This document shows, in pieces, positions 8,213 to 16,682 of a stretch of DNA of 64,000 nt. The stretch's first letter is position 1; every line of letters starts with the position of its first letter. The DNA lies in assembly GCF_014695915.1 (NCBI RefSeq), contig NZ_JACJPF010000035.1, positions 106,210-170,209 of the forward strand, in the 5' to 3' direction. A model generated the notes under the pieces. That model did not search any database, was not told where the DNA came from, and saw nothing but the letters and a program-made list of their open reading frames with translations. This stretch comes from Trichocoleus sp. FACHB-40 (lineage in GTDB: Bacteria; Cyanobacteriota; Cyanobacteriia; Cyanobacteriales; FACHB-T130). Both the position numbers and the translations under genes were made by a program.

Positions 8213-9160
8213 TTATTTATTGCCGCCCATTTGAGCTGCAACTTCCTCAGCAAAATTGCTTTCTTGCTTTTCTAGCCCTTCGCCCAGGATATACCGGACA
8301 AACTGACGCACTTCGATGTTTCCACCTAACTGGCTAACGTGCTGCTTCACCAAATCTTCCACCGCGATGCTTTGGTCGCGAATGTAAGGCTGATCCATCA
8401 AGGTCATCTCTTGCAGGCGCTTGTCAATTCGCCCTTGAACAATCTTTTCCTTGATGTTCTGCGGCTTATTCCCCAGGTCATCCCGCCCCATTTCAATTCC
8501 CTTTTCCCTCTCAACGACTTCGGCGGGGATGTCGCTGACTTTCACATATTCCACGTTGGGACAAGCAGCAATTTGCATAGCAACGTTCTGCACCAGAGTT
8601 TTGAATTCTTCACTGGCCGCAACCTCATCGCTTTGGCAGTTAACTTCCACCAAAACGCCAACTCGTCCCCCTGTGTGGATGTAGCTCCCGACTAGCCCGG
8701 AAGTTCCTTCATCCAGCACAAACCGCTCAAAGCGGCGCACCTGAATGTTTTCACCCAACTGGCTGATGTTTTGCTTCACCAACTCTTCGACCGTAATATT
8801 CTGGTCGTGAATGTACGGCTGAGACATCAGCGAATTGACATCTGAAGCGTCCGCTGCTTGCATTGCAATGTTCTGCACCAGGGTTTTAAACGCTTCGTTG
8901 CGGGCAACAAAGTCGGTTTGGCAGTTAACTTCCACCAAAACGCCAACTCTTCCCGCAGTGCCAATGTAGCTGCCGATCAACCCATCGGTGGCGGCGCGGG
9001 TTTCCATCTTCCCCGCCTTGATCATATTTTTCTGGCGCAGCCATTCAATGGCTTTGTCCATGTCACCGTCGGTTTCTTTGAGCGCTTTTTTGCAGTCCAT
9101 CATGCCGACACCTGTTTTTTGGCGCAGCTCTTGGACGACTTTTGCAGATATTTCCGCCAT
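8213..9160 (-). CDS. tsf: Translation elongation factor Ts, long form with an internal duplication
   Basis: EF-Ts exchanges GDP for GTP on EF-Tu. The N-terminal module is clear: [20 protein letters not shown] with [18 protein letters not shown]. The core dimerisation module appears twice: [18 protein letters not shown] near residue 70 and [17 protein letters not shown] near residue 170, each followed by FKTLVQN. The 315-residue length exceeds the roughly 220 aa of short cyanobacterial EF-Ts and is close to the longer two-module form. It follows rpsB by 43 bp, the classic order, and a strong terminator follows. Confidence 0.95.
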   Translation of the reverse strand: MAEISAKVVQELRQKTGVGMMDCKKALKETDGDMDKAIEWLRQKNMIKAGKMETRAATDGLIGSYIGTAGRVGVLVEVNCQTDFVARNEAFKTLVQNIAMQAADASDVNSLMSQPYIHDQNITVEELVKQNISQLGENIQVRRFERFVLDEGTSGLVGSYIHTGGRVGVLVEVNCQSDEVAASEEFKTLVQNVAMQIAACPNVEYVKVSDIPAEVVEREKGIEMGRDDLGNKPQNIKEKIVQGRIDKRLQEMTLMDQPYIRDQSIAVEDLVKQHVSQLGGNIEVRQFVRYILGEGLEKQESNFAEEVAAQMGGNK

Positions 9161-9203
9161 TGCTTGGTGTTCCTACTAAGATATTGATGTTTCCAACGCT
9201 GAA

Positions 9204-10004
9204 TTACTCCTGGGTTTCCTCTTCCTCTTCATCTGGAATGGGTGAGTCGGATTCCTCATAATCGAGGTCGTCTTCAGCGCCTTCGTAATCTTCGTAATCG
9301 TCTTCTGCTTCTGCGTCTAGCTGACCGTGACGCCCTTCATAGATGGCATCCGCCAACTTACCCACTATTAGCTTAATTGACCGGATGGCATCATCATTGG
9401 CTGGGATGGGAATATCTACCACATCAGGATCGCAGTTTGTATCAAGAAGAGACACAATGGGAATCCCCAGCTTCTGGCATTCCTGAACAGCGTTATATTC
9501 CCGACGCTGATCCACGATTACCACGATATCAGGAACTTTCCGCATCAATTTGATGCCGCCCAGATACTTCTGCAATTTTGTCATTTCCCGACGCAGCATG
9601 GAAGCTTCTTTTTTGGGCAACAAGTCGAGGACTCCGGTTTCTTCCCGCCGCTCCAAATCCTTCAGGCGCTCTACGCGGGTTTTAATCGTCGCCCAGTTGG
9701 TGAGCATTCCCCCTAACCAACGTTGGTTAATGTAGTAGGAACCACAACGAGCAGCTTCTTGTGCCACAATACCCGCAGCCTGACGCTTGGTGCCAATGAA
9801 GAGAAACTTCTTGCCCTTCTCGGCTTCCGAACGCATATAGTTATAAGCATCTTCCATCAAATGCGCTGTCTGCACCAAGTCGATGATGTGGACACCATTG
9901 CGGGAAGTGTAGATATATGGAGACATTTTCGGGTTCCACCGTCGGGTCTGATGCCCAAAGTGAACTCCAGACTCCATCATTTGAGCCAAAGAGACGACTG
10001 ACAT
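9204..10004 (-). CDS. rpsB: 30S ribosomal protein S2
   Basis: This is a component of the small subunit body that binds 16S rRNA. The 266-residue protein starts [20 protein letters not shown] and includes [37 protein letters not shown] and [19 protein letters not shown], all S2 signatures. The C-terminus has an acidic tail (about 40 residues rich in Glu/Asp). The ATG has AAAGGAG 8 bases upstream. A structured leader and a candidate promoter lie upstream at 10005-10130. It is the first gene of the rpsB-tsf operon. Confidence 0.98.
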   Translation of the reverse strand: MSVVSLAQMMESGVHFGHQTRRWNPKMSPYIYTSRNGVHIIDLVQTAHLMEDAYNYMRSEAEKGKKFLFIGTKRQAAGIVAQEAARCGSYYINQRWLGGMLTNWATIKTRVERLKDLERREETGVLDLLPKKEASMLRREMTKLQKYLGGIKLMRKVPDIVVIVDQRREYNAVQECQKLGIPIVSLLDTNCDPDVVDIPIPANDDAIRSIKLIVGKLADAIYEGRHGQLDAEAEDDYEDYEGAEDDLDYEESDSPIPDEEEEETQE

Positions 10005-10102
10005 ATTTTTTTCTCCTTTCGGGTTAATCCTCCATCCAGACGTATTTCCTGCGGAAACACCCGAAACCCTGGATGTGCGAATTGAGACAACTCTTCTAGT
10101 AT
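10005..10102 (-). promoter_or_regulatory. Structured 5' leader of rpsB
   Basis: On the minus strand the leader contains CATCCAG and CTGGATG arms (10069-10075 and 10033-10039), enclosing a smaller hairpin made from TTTCC and GGAAA (10045-10057). The outer stem ends just before the ribosome-binding site AAGGAG. In other bacteria S2 represses its own mRNA through a leader structure; a similar role here is inferred from position only. Confidence 0.4.
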
Positions 10103-10130
10103 ATCATAAGTTAGGCTCAGATGCAGTTAA
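10103..10130 (-). promoter_or_regulatory. Candidate sigma70-type promoter of rpsB-tsf
   Basis: Reading on the minus strand, TTAACT (10125-10130) and TATGAT (10103-10108) are separated by 16 bases, about 100 bases before the rpsB start. Agreement with the consensus is moderate. Confidence 0.35.
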
Positions 10131-10245
10131 AAGTGTTGGGTTGAACGAAAGTAAAACCCAACAAATGTTTAGAATACTTGGCTGAAGTTCCCTGGAAACC
10201 TACGCTGGTTTTATATTTTTAGCTCTAAGTTAACCATATTAGGTT

Positions 10246-11007
10246 TTAAATTCGATTAACTAAAGTGGCAGTAGCTTGATCGGTTGGCACTAAAAGTATC
10301 TCGCTAATATTAACGTGGGCGGGTCGAGTGACGCAGAAAAATATCACGTCCGCAATGTCTTCTGGTGTCAAAGGTGTTAATCCTTGATAAACTTTTTTAG
10401 CTCGGTCAGTATCACCGTGAAAACGGACATTACTAAATTCAGTTTCGACTAAACCAGGATCTACCGAAGTTACGCGCACTGGCGTTCCCAAAAGGTCTTG
10501 TTTCAAGCCTTCAGAAATTGCTTTGACGGCGGCTTTAGAGGCACAGTAAACATTACCGCTTGGATAAGTTTGATGTCCAGCAATTGAGCCAAGATTTACT
10601 ACATGACCCCGCCCACGATTAACCATTCCTGGTACGAGGAATCGGGTACAGTATAGTAAACCTTTGATGTTTGTGTCGAGCATTTCTTCCCAATCTTGAA
10701 TGCTGCCTTCATGGAGTTTATTTAAACCGCGACTTAAGCCCGCATTGTTAATCAAAATGTCTACATTAGACCAGTCGGCGGGTAGGGAAGAAAAAGCAGA
10801 TTCAACAGAAACGCGATCGCGCACATCCAGAGGTAACAAATGCACAGCAGTTCCCTTCAACATCTGTGCAAGTTCTTCTAAGCGCTCTTGCCGTCGAGCC
10901 ACCAAAATTAGTTTGGCACCAGCTTCAGCAAATATTTTGGCACAAGCAGCACCAATGCCACTACTAGCGCCTGTAATTAACACAATTTGGTCTTTGATTG
11001 AAACCAT
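10246..11007 (-). CDS. SDR family NAD(P)-dependent oxidoreductase (YdfG-like)
   Basis: This is a 253-residue classical short-chain dehydrogenase. The Rossmann nucleotide-binding motif TGASSGIG occurs at residues 13-20, LINNAG in the middle and the catalytic pair YCASK (Tyr and Lys) near residue 155. An Arg-Arg after the second strand (LILVARRQERLEEL) favours NADPH. The text resembles YdfG-type 3-hydroxy acid / serine dehydrogenases. Substrate cannot be read from sequence. It lies on the minus strand between the rpsB operon and a repeat element, apparently as a single gene. Confidence 0.88.
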   Translation of the reverse strand: MVSIKDQIVLITGASSGIGAACAKIFAEAGAKLILVARRQERLEELAQMLKGTAVHLLPLDVRDRVSVESAFSSLPADWSNVDILINNAGLSRGLNKLHEGSIQDWEEMLDTNIKGLLYCTRFLVPGMVNRGRGHVVNLGSIAGHQTYPSGNVYCASKAAVKAISEGLKQDLLGTPVRVTSVDPGLVETEFSNVRFHGDTDRAKKVYQGLTPLTPEDIADVIFFCVTRPAHVNISEILLVPTDQATATLVNRI

Positions 11008-11027
11008 AGAATTTTAGATTTTGGTTA

Positions 11028-11146
11028 TCTCGTTCCTAGGCTCCCGCTTGGGAATGCAATTCAGGAGGCTCCCGCCTCCTTTCACCGATAGCACTACAGG
11101 CGGGAGCCTCACATACTGCGTTCCCAGGCGGGAGGCTGGGAACGCA
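11028..11146. repeat. Dispersed GTTCCCAG/GAGGCTC repeat element, copy 1
   Basis: The stretch contains CGTTCCTAGGCTCC, GGGAATGC, GAGGCTCCCGCCTCC, GGCGGGAGCCTC, then GCGTTCCCAGGCGGGAGGCTGGGAACGC, written here as its parts. It is a set of nested inverted repeats ending in a strong hairpin. Related copies occur near 19526, 31635, 43070 and 63617. It separates two minus-strand genes and may serve as a terminator or as a mobile small element. Confidence 0.7.
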
Positions 11147-11151
11147 GTAGA

Positions 11152-11940
11152 TTACTTAGTTCCCGCGTTGCCTTCTACAACTCGCAGGCGCTGAGTTACC
11201 ATTGTGGTGCCTTCCTCCCGGATTAACACCGTTGACACCCAGTAGTTACCTTGAGAAAGGGGCGCGCGACCTACTTTAAAAATCCCACCAGAGGATAGTA
11301 ACTCTAAATCCACAGGCGCAGGTTTGACAAAGCGCTCCGCCTTGACAGGTTCCTCCACGGCTGCTCCCAGCATAAGATCGTCGCCCAGAGGTTCCTGCAC
11401 AACAGCATCCAAATTATAAGACTGACCAACACGTACCTGCTCTGGCAACTTCATATTCACCGTAGGAGGCTTTGCGCCAGTCGTCATCTGAGTGCGTTCT
11501 GCTAAGATTTCCTGCTGGACAATTTTTTGATTTTGAAAACGCTGGCGCGATCGCACAGTAGACTCAATTTTCGTATCTTTGCCATCCACTTTCCCTGCAC
11601 CAGTGATAGTAGTCACCGTCTCGGCCACAATCTCATCTCCCTTCGCTTCCCAAGATGTGAGTTCTGTTCGGTAGTTCAGTTTTGGGTAGCGCTGCCAGAT
11701 TTGAGATAAACTCTGTTGCATACTTTGGCGATTTAAGCCGTCAGAATGGGTAAAATTCTGGCTATAGAACTGCATCACCGTCTTCACATCCTGGCGATTG
11801 GCAGCAGCATCAATTTGCGCTAAAGCATTTTTTAGCTCAGCGGGTGCTGTTTCTGGACTAGCGGCGCGGACGGTAGCAGGATGAAGCACCGAAAGCGTAA
11901 AAAGTATAAAAGCAAAAATTTTCAACTTTTGCTTAACCAT
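11152..11940 (-). CDS. Secreted NTF2-like (SnoaL/DUF4440-type) protein
   Basis: The open frame reaches 12063, but the Met at 11940 begins a proper signal peptide (MVKQKLKIFAFILFTLSVL, cleavage near VRAAS) and is preferred, giving 262 residues. After it comes an NTF2-like cone fold: LAQIDAAANRQDVKTVMQFY, NFTHSDGLNRQSM, then a strand with YRTELTSWEAKGDEIVAE. The last 100 residues form a beta-rich domain (VNMKLPEQVRVGQSYNLDAV to STVLIREEGTTMVTQRL). The protein is probably periplasmic. No enzyme activity can be named. It is divergent from murG, sharing the upstream region 11941-12126. Confidence 0.75.
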   Translation of the reverse strand: MVKQKLKIFAFILFTLSVLHPATVRAASPETAPAELKNALAQIDAAANRQDVKTVMQFYSQNFTHSDGLNRQSMQQSLSQIWQRYPKLNYRTELTSWEAKGDEIVAETVTTITGAGKVDGKDTKIESTVRSRQRFQNQKIVQQEILAERTQMTTGAKPPTVNMKLPEQVRVGQSYNLDAVVQEPLGDDLMLGAAVEEPVKAERFVKPAPVDLELLSSGGIFKVGRAPLSQGNYWVSTVLIREEGTTMVTQRLRVVEGNAGTK

Positions 11941-12126
11941 AGAGAGTCGAAAGTTGTTAGAAAGAGTTATCGAGTTAGGCATCGGGGACGTGTTTGAATA
12001 GTGGGATAAAGGAAACGGATATTGAGCAAGGTGCAGGGAGTAGAAATCCTGGCTACTCTCCAAAGCTAACTTACAACTAATTTTTGATCTTATCCGCGCC
12101 AGGACAGCCAGTAGGAGAAAGAAACT

Positions 12127-13185
12127 TTGGCAAATGAACTGAAAAAATTGCTAATAGCCGCGAGTGGTACTGGGGGGCATCTATTTCCCGCACTTGCTCT
12201 AGCCGAACAACTGCCAGACTACCAAATTGAGTGGCTTGGTGTCCCTAACCGCCTGGAAAACCAGTTGGTTCCTGCTCAATATCCCCTCAATACCATAGCT
12301 ATAGAAGGCTTTCAGGAACGCTTCGGATTGGGGACACTGGGAATTTTGCTGCGCCTTAGCAGTTCCATCCGCGAGGTGCGACAGATAATTAAAGAAAAGA
12401 ATTTTCAAGGCGTATTCAGCACTGGCGGTTATATTGCCGCACCAGCGATTATTGCTGCGCGATCGCTTGGAGTGCCAGTTATCCTCCACGAATCCAACGC
12501 CCTCCCTGGCAAAGTAACTCGCTGGCTGAGTGGGTGGTGTACTAGCGTCGCTTTAGGATTTGAATACGGAGCACATTATCTACCCCGCACTGGAACAGCA
12601 TACACAGGCACTCCAGTTCGCGCCCAGTTCCGCACCCAGCAAAAGCTGGCTCTGCCAATTCCGGAAAACGTGCCTTTAATTGCCGTTGTCGGAGGCTCAC
12701 AAGGCGCTGTCGCTGTCAATCAATTAGTGCGCCAGTGTGCGATCGCGTGGTTAGATGCAGGTGCCTGGATCGTCCATCTAACGGGCGATAATGACCCAGA
12801 TGCCCAAAGCCTCCAGCACCCTCAATATTTTGCTATGCCTTTCTATGACAACATGGCGGCACTCTTCCAACGAACTAACCTGGCAATTAGCCGCGCTGGT
12901 GCTGGCACACTCACGGAACTGGCAGTAACTCATACACCCGCTATTCTCATTCCCTACCCCTACGCCGCCGAAGATCACCAAGTCTACAACGCGGCAATCT
13001 TTGACTCAGCGGGTGCTGGTTTGGTATTTCGTCAGGCAGAACTGACACCCCAGTTACTACAAAGTAAAGTGTTGAATTTATTGCATTCACCCGATTTGCT
13101 GCAACAAATGGCACAAAAAGCTGGCAAGTTGGGATTTCCTGATAGTGCCGAGCGTTTAGCCGATTTAGTACGTCAGACCCTGTAG
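12127..13185 (+). CDS. murG: MurG, UDP-GlcNAc:lipid I N-acetylglucosaminyltransferase
   Basis: MurG makes lipid II from lipid I at the inner face of the membrane during peptidoglycan synthesis. The 352-residue protein has the N-terminal glycine-rich loop SGTGGHLFPALALAEQL, then STGGYIAAP, HESNALPG, VVGGSQGA in the C-terminal domain, ISRAGAGTLTE and PYPYAAEDHQ, all MurG signatures. The start is TTG at 12127 (MANELKKLL), with AGGAGAAAG about 9 bases upstream; no ATG fits. It appears to be a single gene, followed by a palindromic hairpin at 13204. Confidence 0.96.
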   Translation: MANELKKLLIAASGTGGHLFPALALAEQLPDYQIEWLGVPNRLENQLVPAQYPLNTIAIEGFQERFGLGTLGILLRLSSSIREVRQIIKEKNFQGVFSTGGYIAAPAIIAARSLGVPVILHESNALPGKVTRWLSGWCTSVALGFEYGAHYLPRTGTAYTGTPVRAQFRTQQKLALPIPENVPLIAVVGGSQGAVAVNQLVRQCAIAWLDAGAWIVHLTGDNDPDAQSLQHPQYFAMPFYDNMAALFQRTNLAISRAGAGTLTELAVTHTPAILIPYPYAAEDHQVYNAAIFDSAGAGLVFRQAELTPQLLQSKVLNLLHSPDLLQQMAQKAGKLGFPDSAERLADLVRQTL

Positions 13186-13202
13186 GGACTAGAGACTAAG
13201 AG

Positions 13203-13225
13203 AATGGTGGGCAATGCCCACCATT
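13203..13225. repeat. Palindromic hairpin after murG (GGTGGGC/GCCCACC)
   Basis: The arms 13203-13213 and 13215-13225 are perfect complements around a single base. It is 17 bp after the murG stop. Its GGTGGGCA-TGCCCACC core resembles other short palindromes in this window (17158, 22589). It is a possible terminator or RNA 3' stabiliser. Confidence 0.55.
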
Positions 13226-13423
13226 AAAGTCATTGGTGGCATTCCTGTAAGTTTTTAAGGAGGTTCGGGGTTTAATTACGACTAAGCGAACAGTAGTGGG
13301 CGCTCAGCAGGAAAGATTGGGTGCATCTACACGTTGGCAGAGCAAGTGTTTTGTGCAGAATTGTTAGTTTTGAGTAGGAGCAACTTTCTCAAAAGTTGTC
13401 CTTAAAGTTGTTATTGGTAAGCC

Positions 13424-13780
13424 ATGAAACTCATACTTTTGGCCACAGCTACCCTATTAGCTACATTTGGCTTTTTGGCTCCACTCAAAGCTCAAAATAC
13501 CGAACCTTTCAACTCAACAACGCCCTCTTCTCAAACGCCACCAACTTCAGATCAAGTTTTGGAAGCTTGTTCTAGAGATGCTGGGGATACTTTGCCAAAC
13601 CCTTATAGGGATGTGTCACCCTCAGACTGGGCATATAAAGCGGTTCTCAGTATGTACTATTGTGGCGCTTATAGAGGGTCAATTTCACCCGCCAAAGTTA
13701 AACCATTTCTGGAACAACAAGTTCCCAGAAGCAGCAACCCAACTGAAACTAGAGGAGAAGTTCCCCAACTTGAAGCCTAA
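13424..13780 (+). CDS. Small secreted protein with a single SLH-like segment
   Basis: The 118-residue ORF has a signal peptide (MKLILLATATLLATFGFLA, cleavage near LKAQN). The mature part has a Thr/Ser/Pro spacer and then FRDVSPSDWAY-like text (YRDVSPSDWAYKAV), the core of an S-layer homology motif, followed by a short helix. Two cysteines (LEACSRDA and YYCGAY) could pair. One SLH-like unit is too little to anchor to cell wall polymer with confidence. Overlapping open frame 13467-13787 is a shadow. Function unknown. Confidence 0.55.
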   Translation: MKLILLATATLLATFGFLAPLKAQNTEPFNSTTPSSQTPPTSDQVLEACSRDAGDTLPNPYRDVSPSDWAYKAVLSMYYCGAYRGSISPAKVKPFLEQQVPRSSNPTETRGEVPQLEA

Positions 13781-13793
13781 CGACTAAAGTTTC

Positions 13794-13863
13794 GGCTATG
13801 CAAACAAAGCGTGCGTAGACAGGCTTATTCTAGCCCGTGCAGGTAGGCTTTGTTTGTATAGCC
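13794..13863. repeat. 17-bp inverted repeat enclosing a GCCTGC-type element
   Basis: GGCTATGCAAACAAAGC at 13794-13810 pairs with the bases at 13847-13863, with one mismatch. The loop holds GCGTAGACAGGC, also seen in the terminator at 60800. A second small hairpin, CAGGCTTCAGCCTG, follows at 13865. It probably forms a long hairpin after the 13424 gene. Confidence 0.5.
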
Positions 13864-13947
13864 TCAGGCTTCAGCCTGGAGGTTCTAACCAACGCATTTC
13901 CCGCCCTACAATATAATTGGTCTATGCACAGGTGAGGTCAACTGACA

Positions 13948-14463
13948 ATGACTCAAGAACTCACAGATTTAAGAAATTATATTCTTGAAGGTCGCTATGA
14001 AGATGCTTTATCCCTATTAGATGAATTGGAGGGGATGAGTAAAAAAGCTATTTTGCAGACTATCGAAAGCTTTCTGATTCGGCTGCTCGTTCACTTGATA
14101 AAGAACCAAGTTGAGCAGCGTTTAACTAATTCTTGGGCTGCTTCCATTCGAGATTCGATTCTCAAAATTCAATCTTTAAATCTCAAAGAGAATCAAACCT
14201 CATATTATATTAAGCCAGAGGAATGGGACTCTTACCTCGAAACTGCTTTTGAAGATGCAATTTTTACAGGTAGTGTGGAAGTTGCTAATGGTGCCTATAA
14301 GCCAGCTCAACTAATGAGAATAGTAGACCAAACACAGATTATAATTATAGCCAATAAATTATTAAATTTAACTTATTCTCATGCTAAAAAAGCATTACGT
14401 GATGCTATTTCGGAAGAATTTAGTCAATTACCAGGTGGGGAAGATTGGAATTTAGAAGTATGA
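13948..14463 (+). CDS. DUF29 family protein
   Basis: This 171-residue protein starts MTQELTDLRNYILEGRYEDA. The region MSKKAILQTIESFLIRLLVHL followed by SWAASIRDSILKI is the DUF29 signature (helix with a basic residue, then LLxHLLK and W-x-x-x-I). The C-terminal part has an unusual hydrophobic helix (TQIIIIANKLLNL). DUF29 is common in cyanobacteria, often near toxin-antitoxin or mobile genes; its function is unknown. There is no neighbouring partner gene on this strand. Confidence 0.75.
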   Translation: MTQELTDLRNYILEGRYEDALSLLDELEGMSKKAILQTIESFLIRLLVHLIKNQVEQRLTNSWAASIRDSILKIQSLNLKENQTSYYIKPEEWDSYLETAFEDAIFTGSVEVANGAYKPAQLMRIVDQTQIIIIANKLLNLTYSHAKKALRDAISEEFSQLPGGEDWNLEV

Positions 14464-14524
14464 AATTGAGGTTTGATGATGATAAGCGATCGCTAAGATA
14501 TCGTATCTTATATATGCACACGCA

Positions 14525-14555
14525 AACCGCCTGAATGTTTCACATCCAGGCGGTT
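14525..14555. terminator. Hairpin between convergent genes (AACCGCCTG/CAGGCGGTT)
   Basis: A 9-bp perfect stem (14525-14533 with 14547-14555) lies between the DUF29 stop at 14463 and the minus-strand stop at 14588. U-runs are weak on both sides, so termination efficiency is uncertain. Confidence 0.45.
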
Positions 14556-14587
14556 CAATTATAGGGTTATATTTTCAACTAGAGCGT

Positions 14588-14944
14588 CTAGATAAAGTTG
14601 TAGATCAGGTTGCTCACGAAAGAAAGCGCGATCGCACCGATTACCGCACTCCAGATCCCCAACCGCAAGCGGAATCCATGTACCAGAGACGCTGCGAGCA
14701 TGAAAGTTGCAACCGTAACAATAAACGTGAAAAGCCCTGACAGCAAGTTAAACGTCAAAAAGTTAGGAATTGCAAACACAAGTCCCATAATTGGTCTAAC
14801 TATAGCAGCAACAATTCCTAGCACTGCTGCTGAAACAAATGCTTTCGGGGTGCTATCAATTTCAACACCTACAGGTATTTGGGAAATAATCAGTAAGCTA
14901 GAAGCTGATACCAGCCATGCAATCAAAAGATCAATAAAATCCAT
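14588..14944 (-). CDS. Four-helix membrane protein, phage holin superfamily IV type
   Basis: The 118-residue protein has four probable membrane helices: DLLIAWLVSASSLLIISQI, AFVSAAVLGIVAAIVRPIM, FNLLSGLFTFIVTVATFML and SAVIGAIALSFVSNLIYNF. This is the pattern of the family annotated phage holin family / mycobacterial 4-TMS holin, which is widespread in bacterial chromosomes without prophages. There is no lysis gene nearby, so a phage role is unlikely. Start ATG at 14944 has AGGGAGTAAT upstream. Confidence 0.75.
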   Translation of the reverse strand: MDFIDLLIAWLVSASSLLIISQIPVGVEIDSTPKAFVSAAVLGIVAAIVRPIMGLVFAIPNFLTFNLLSGLFTFIVTVATFMLAASLVHGFRLRLGIWSAVIGAIALSFVSNLIYNFI

Positions 14945-15052
14945 ATTTTTATTACTCCCTTTCTAGAAGTAGAGGCGTGAAAAATTATCTTTATAATTAC
15001 TACCGTAAGTTAAAGATCGCGCCTCTACCTCTATAAATTGGCAGAATCAACT

Positions 15053-15709
15053 CTACCTCTTGGGAACAGAATCAGCCTTTGGCGGAGCAATAGTAGCACC
15101 AGGGACTGGGACAGCGGGTGCAGTAGGATTAATACCTGGTTGTCCGGGTACAACAGGTAATTGCGGCTGACCTGGATTGTAAGGGTAAGTGGGAGCTGGT
15201 GCAGCGTAGGGATTATACGGCTGGATGGGAGCAGTACCGGAGTAAGGTGTAACTCCCGGAGCAACAGGAACCTGCGTATTAGAGCCAGAAGTCCCGTCAC
15301 CGGAACCGGGTAAAGTTGCTAAAGACACGCGATCGCCTCCTACCTCGCGTAGCAAATCCAACACCTGAATCACATCGTTGTAACTCGCAGTCCGTGACGC
15401 ATACAGCACCATCAAACCATTGGGATTTGTCGAGCGATAATTCTTTAGTGCCACAGATAGCTGATCTTTTGAGCCGATCGGCTGTTGTTCGATATAAACT
15501 TGACCCACATCATCCAAACTTACCATCAACATCTCTCGCATTTGCGGAGTGCCGCTGCTAGCTTTAGGCAAATCCACACTGATAGCTTGCTGACGAGTTA
15601 GCTGCAAACCAGCTAACAGAAAAAACGTCAGGATACAAAAGATGACATCTATCAGAGGAATAATCTCAATCCGCGCTTCTTCAGACGGAGTATCCAAATT
15701 TACTTTCAT
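15053..15709 (-). CDS. ExbD/TolR-type biopolymer transport protein with a long Pro/Gly-rich tail
   Basis: The N-terminus (MKVNLDTPSEEARIEIIPLIDVIFCILTFFLLAG when taken in parts: EIIPLIDVIF then CILTFFLLAG) has the single membrane helix and the conserved Asp of ExbD/TolR, needed for proton-driven work. A periplasmic domain follows to about residue 135 (VSLDDVGQVYIEQQPIG, VLYASRTASYNDVIQVLDLLR). The last 80 residues are unusual: Pro/Gly/Tyr/Ala rich, low complexity. The gene is 80 bp after the ExbB gene on the same strand; together they form the stator of a proton-driven motor. No TonB gene is in the window. Confidence 0.88.
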   Translation of the reverse strand: MKVNLDTPSEEARIEIIPLIDVIFCILTFFLLAGLQLTRQQAISVDLPKASSGTPQMREMLMVSLDDVGQVYIEQQPIGSKDQLSVALKNYRSTNPNGLMVLYASRTASYNDVIQVLDLLREVGGDRVSLATLPGSGDGTSGSNTQVPVAPGVTPYSGTAPIQPYNPYAAPAPTYPYNPGQPQLPVVPGQPGINPTAPAVPVPGATIAPPKADSVPKR

Positions 15710-15789
15710 TGTTGGAAAAAAGAAGAGAATTGCTAATTGAAGTATCGCTAATTGTTAAAAATCCATTAGCCATTGACTAAGGACTAATT

Positions 15790-16479
15790 TTAGCGATCGC
15801 TAGGCTCGGCGCTGTCGATTTTCGGTTTGATGGCATTACTATGACGGTTAATGCCAAATTTCGGCCATTCCTGCCTGTAAAGTAACTCCAAGTCATTCCC
15901 GGCTTTGCGGAAAATTTTGATTTGATTAAACAAAAAAGCTTGAAACAGCCGATAGAAGACCAGAGTAGTAATTGCAACCACCAGTCCAGCCGCCGTACTG
16001 ATGAGAGATTCACTAATTCCCAAAGTTACTCCAGCAGTCGAAGACGTTCCCAAATCGCCCAAACGAATACCACTCAGGGAGCGGATCAAGCCCAAAACTG
16101 TACCCAGCAAACCTAGTAGAGGCGCGAGGGCAATTACAGCTTCTAAAAGTTTGTCGCCTTGGCGCATCGCAGCCAATTCCTCGTCCGCTGATGACTCCAG
16201 CGCCAGCTTAAACACCTCTGGATCGGGGCTAGCCAGCCGCAAGGGAGCATACAAAAAGCGCCCAATAGGTTGTCTTCTCGCCTGTCCGGCAATCTCTGCG
16301 GCAACGTCCCAGTTGCGGCTCGCCGCCTCCAGTATGCGATCTACAATCTCTCTTTCCTTGGTTAAGATTCTCGCCCAAAACCACAGGCGCTCCAAAATTG
16401 TTCCTAAAGATAGCAGCGATAAAGCCAGCAGGGGCCACATCGCAGGTCCGCCCTTTTCAATCAGTTCTTGAAATGTCAC
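15790..16479 (-). CDS. MotA/TolQ/ExbB-type proton channel protein
   Basis: About 229 residues. I chose the GTG at 16479 ([18 protein letters not shown]): the ribosome-binding site AGGAGGAAAG lies directly upstream, and the longer frame would start with another GTG inside that site. Three membrane helices are seen: [20 protein letters not shown], the [20 protein letters not shown] segment and [20 protein letters not shown]. The middle and last carry the conserved small/Thr residues of the family ([24 protein letters not shown]). It would form a pentameric channel around the ExbD dimer encoded next. Confidence 0.9.
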   Translation of the reverse strand: MTFQELIEKGGPAMWPLLALSLLSLGTILERLWFWARILTKEREIVDRILEAASRNWDVAAEIAGQARRQPIGRFLYAPLRLASPDPEVFKLALESSADEELAAMRQGDKLLEAVIALAPLLGLLGTVLGLIRSLSGIRLGDLGTSSTAGVTLGISESLISTAAGLVVAITTLVFYRLFQAFLFNQIKIFRKAGNDLELLYRQEWPKFGINRHSNAIKPKIDSAEPSDR

Positions 16480-16682
16480 AGTGGATTCTTTCCTCCTCAC
16501 TCCCCGGCTTAGGTTTTCTTTATTCTGTTAAAGCCATTCCAATTCTAGTTAAGCATTGTCATTCATAAGAGATACCTTCTCCTGCTGTTGTCGCATCATA
16601 AGCGTCAAACTTCGGGGGGATATCCACACCTGCATACTGCTGGTAGATTTGTCAATATTAAAAATAGATCGAGGGTTAAAGA

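Noticed and set aside
11028..11146. Insertion sequence remnant with transposase
   Set aside because: No coding fragment of a transposase is present in the element; it is kept as a small non-coding repeat.
14588..14944. Prophage lysis gene (holin)
   Set aside because: The four-helix family is common in chromosomes, and no endolysin, capsid, integrase or other phage genes occur in the window.
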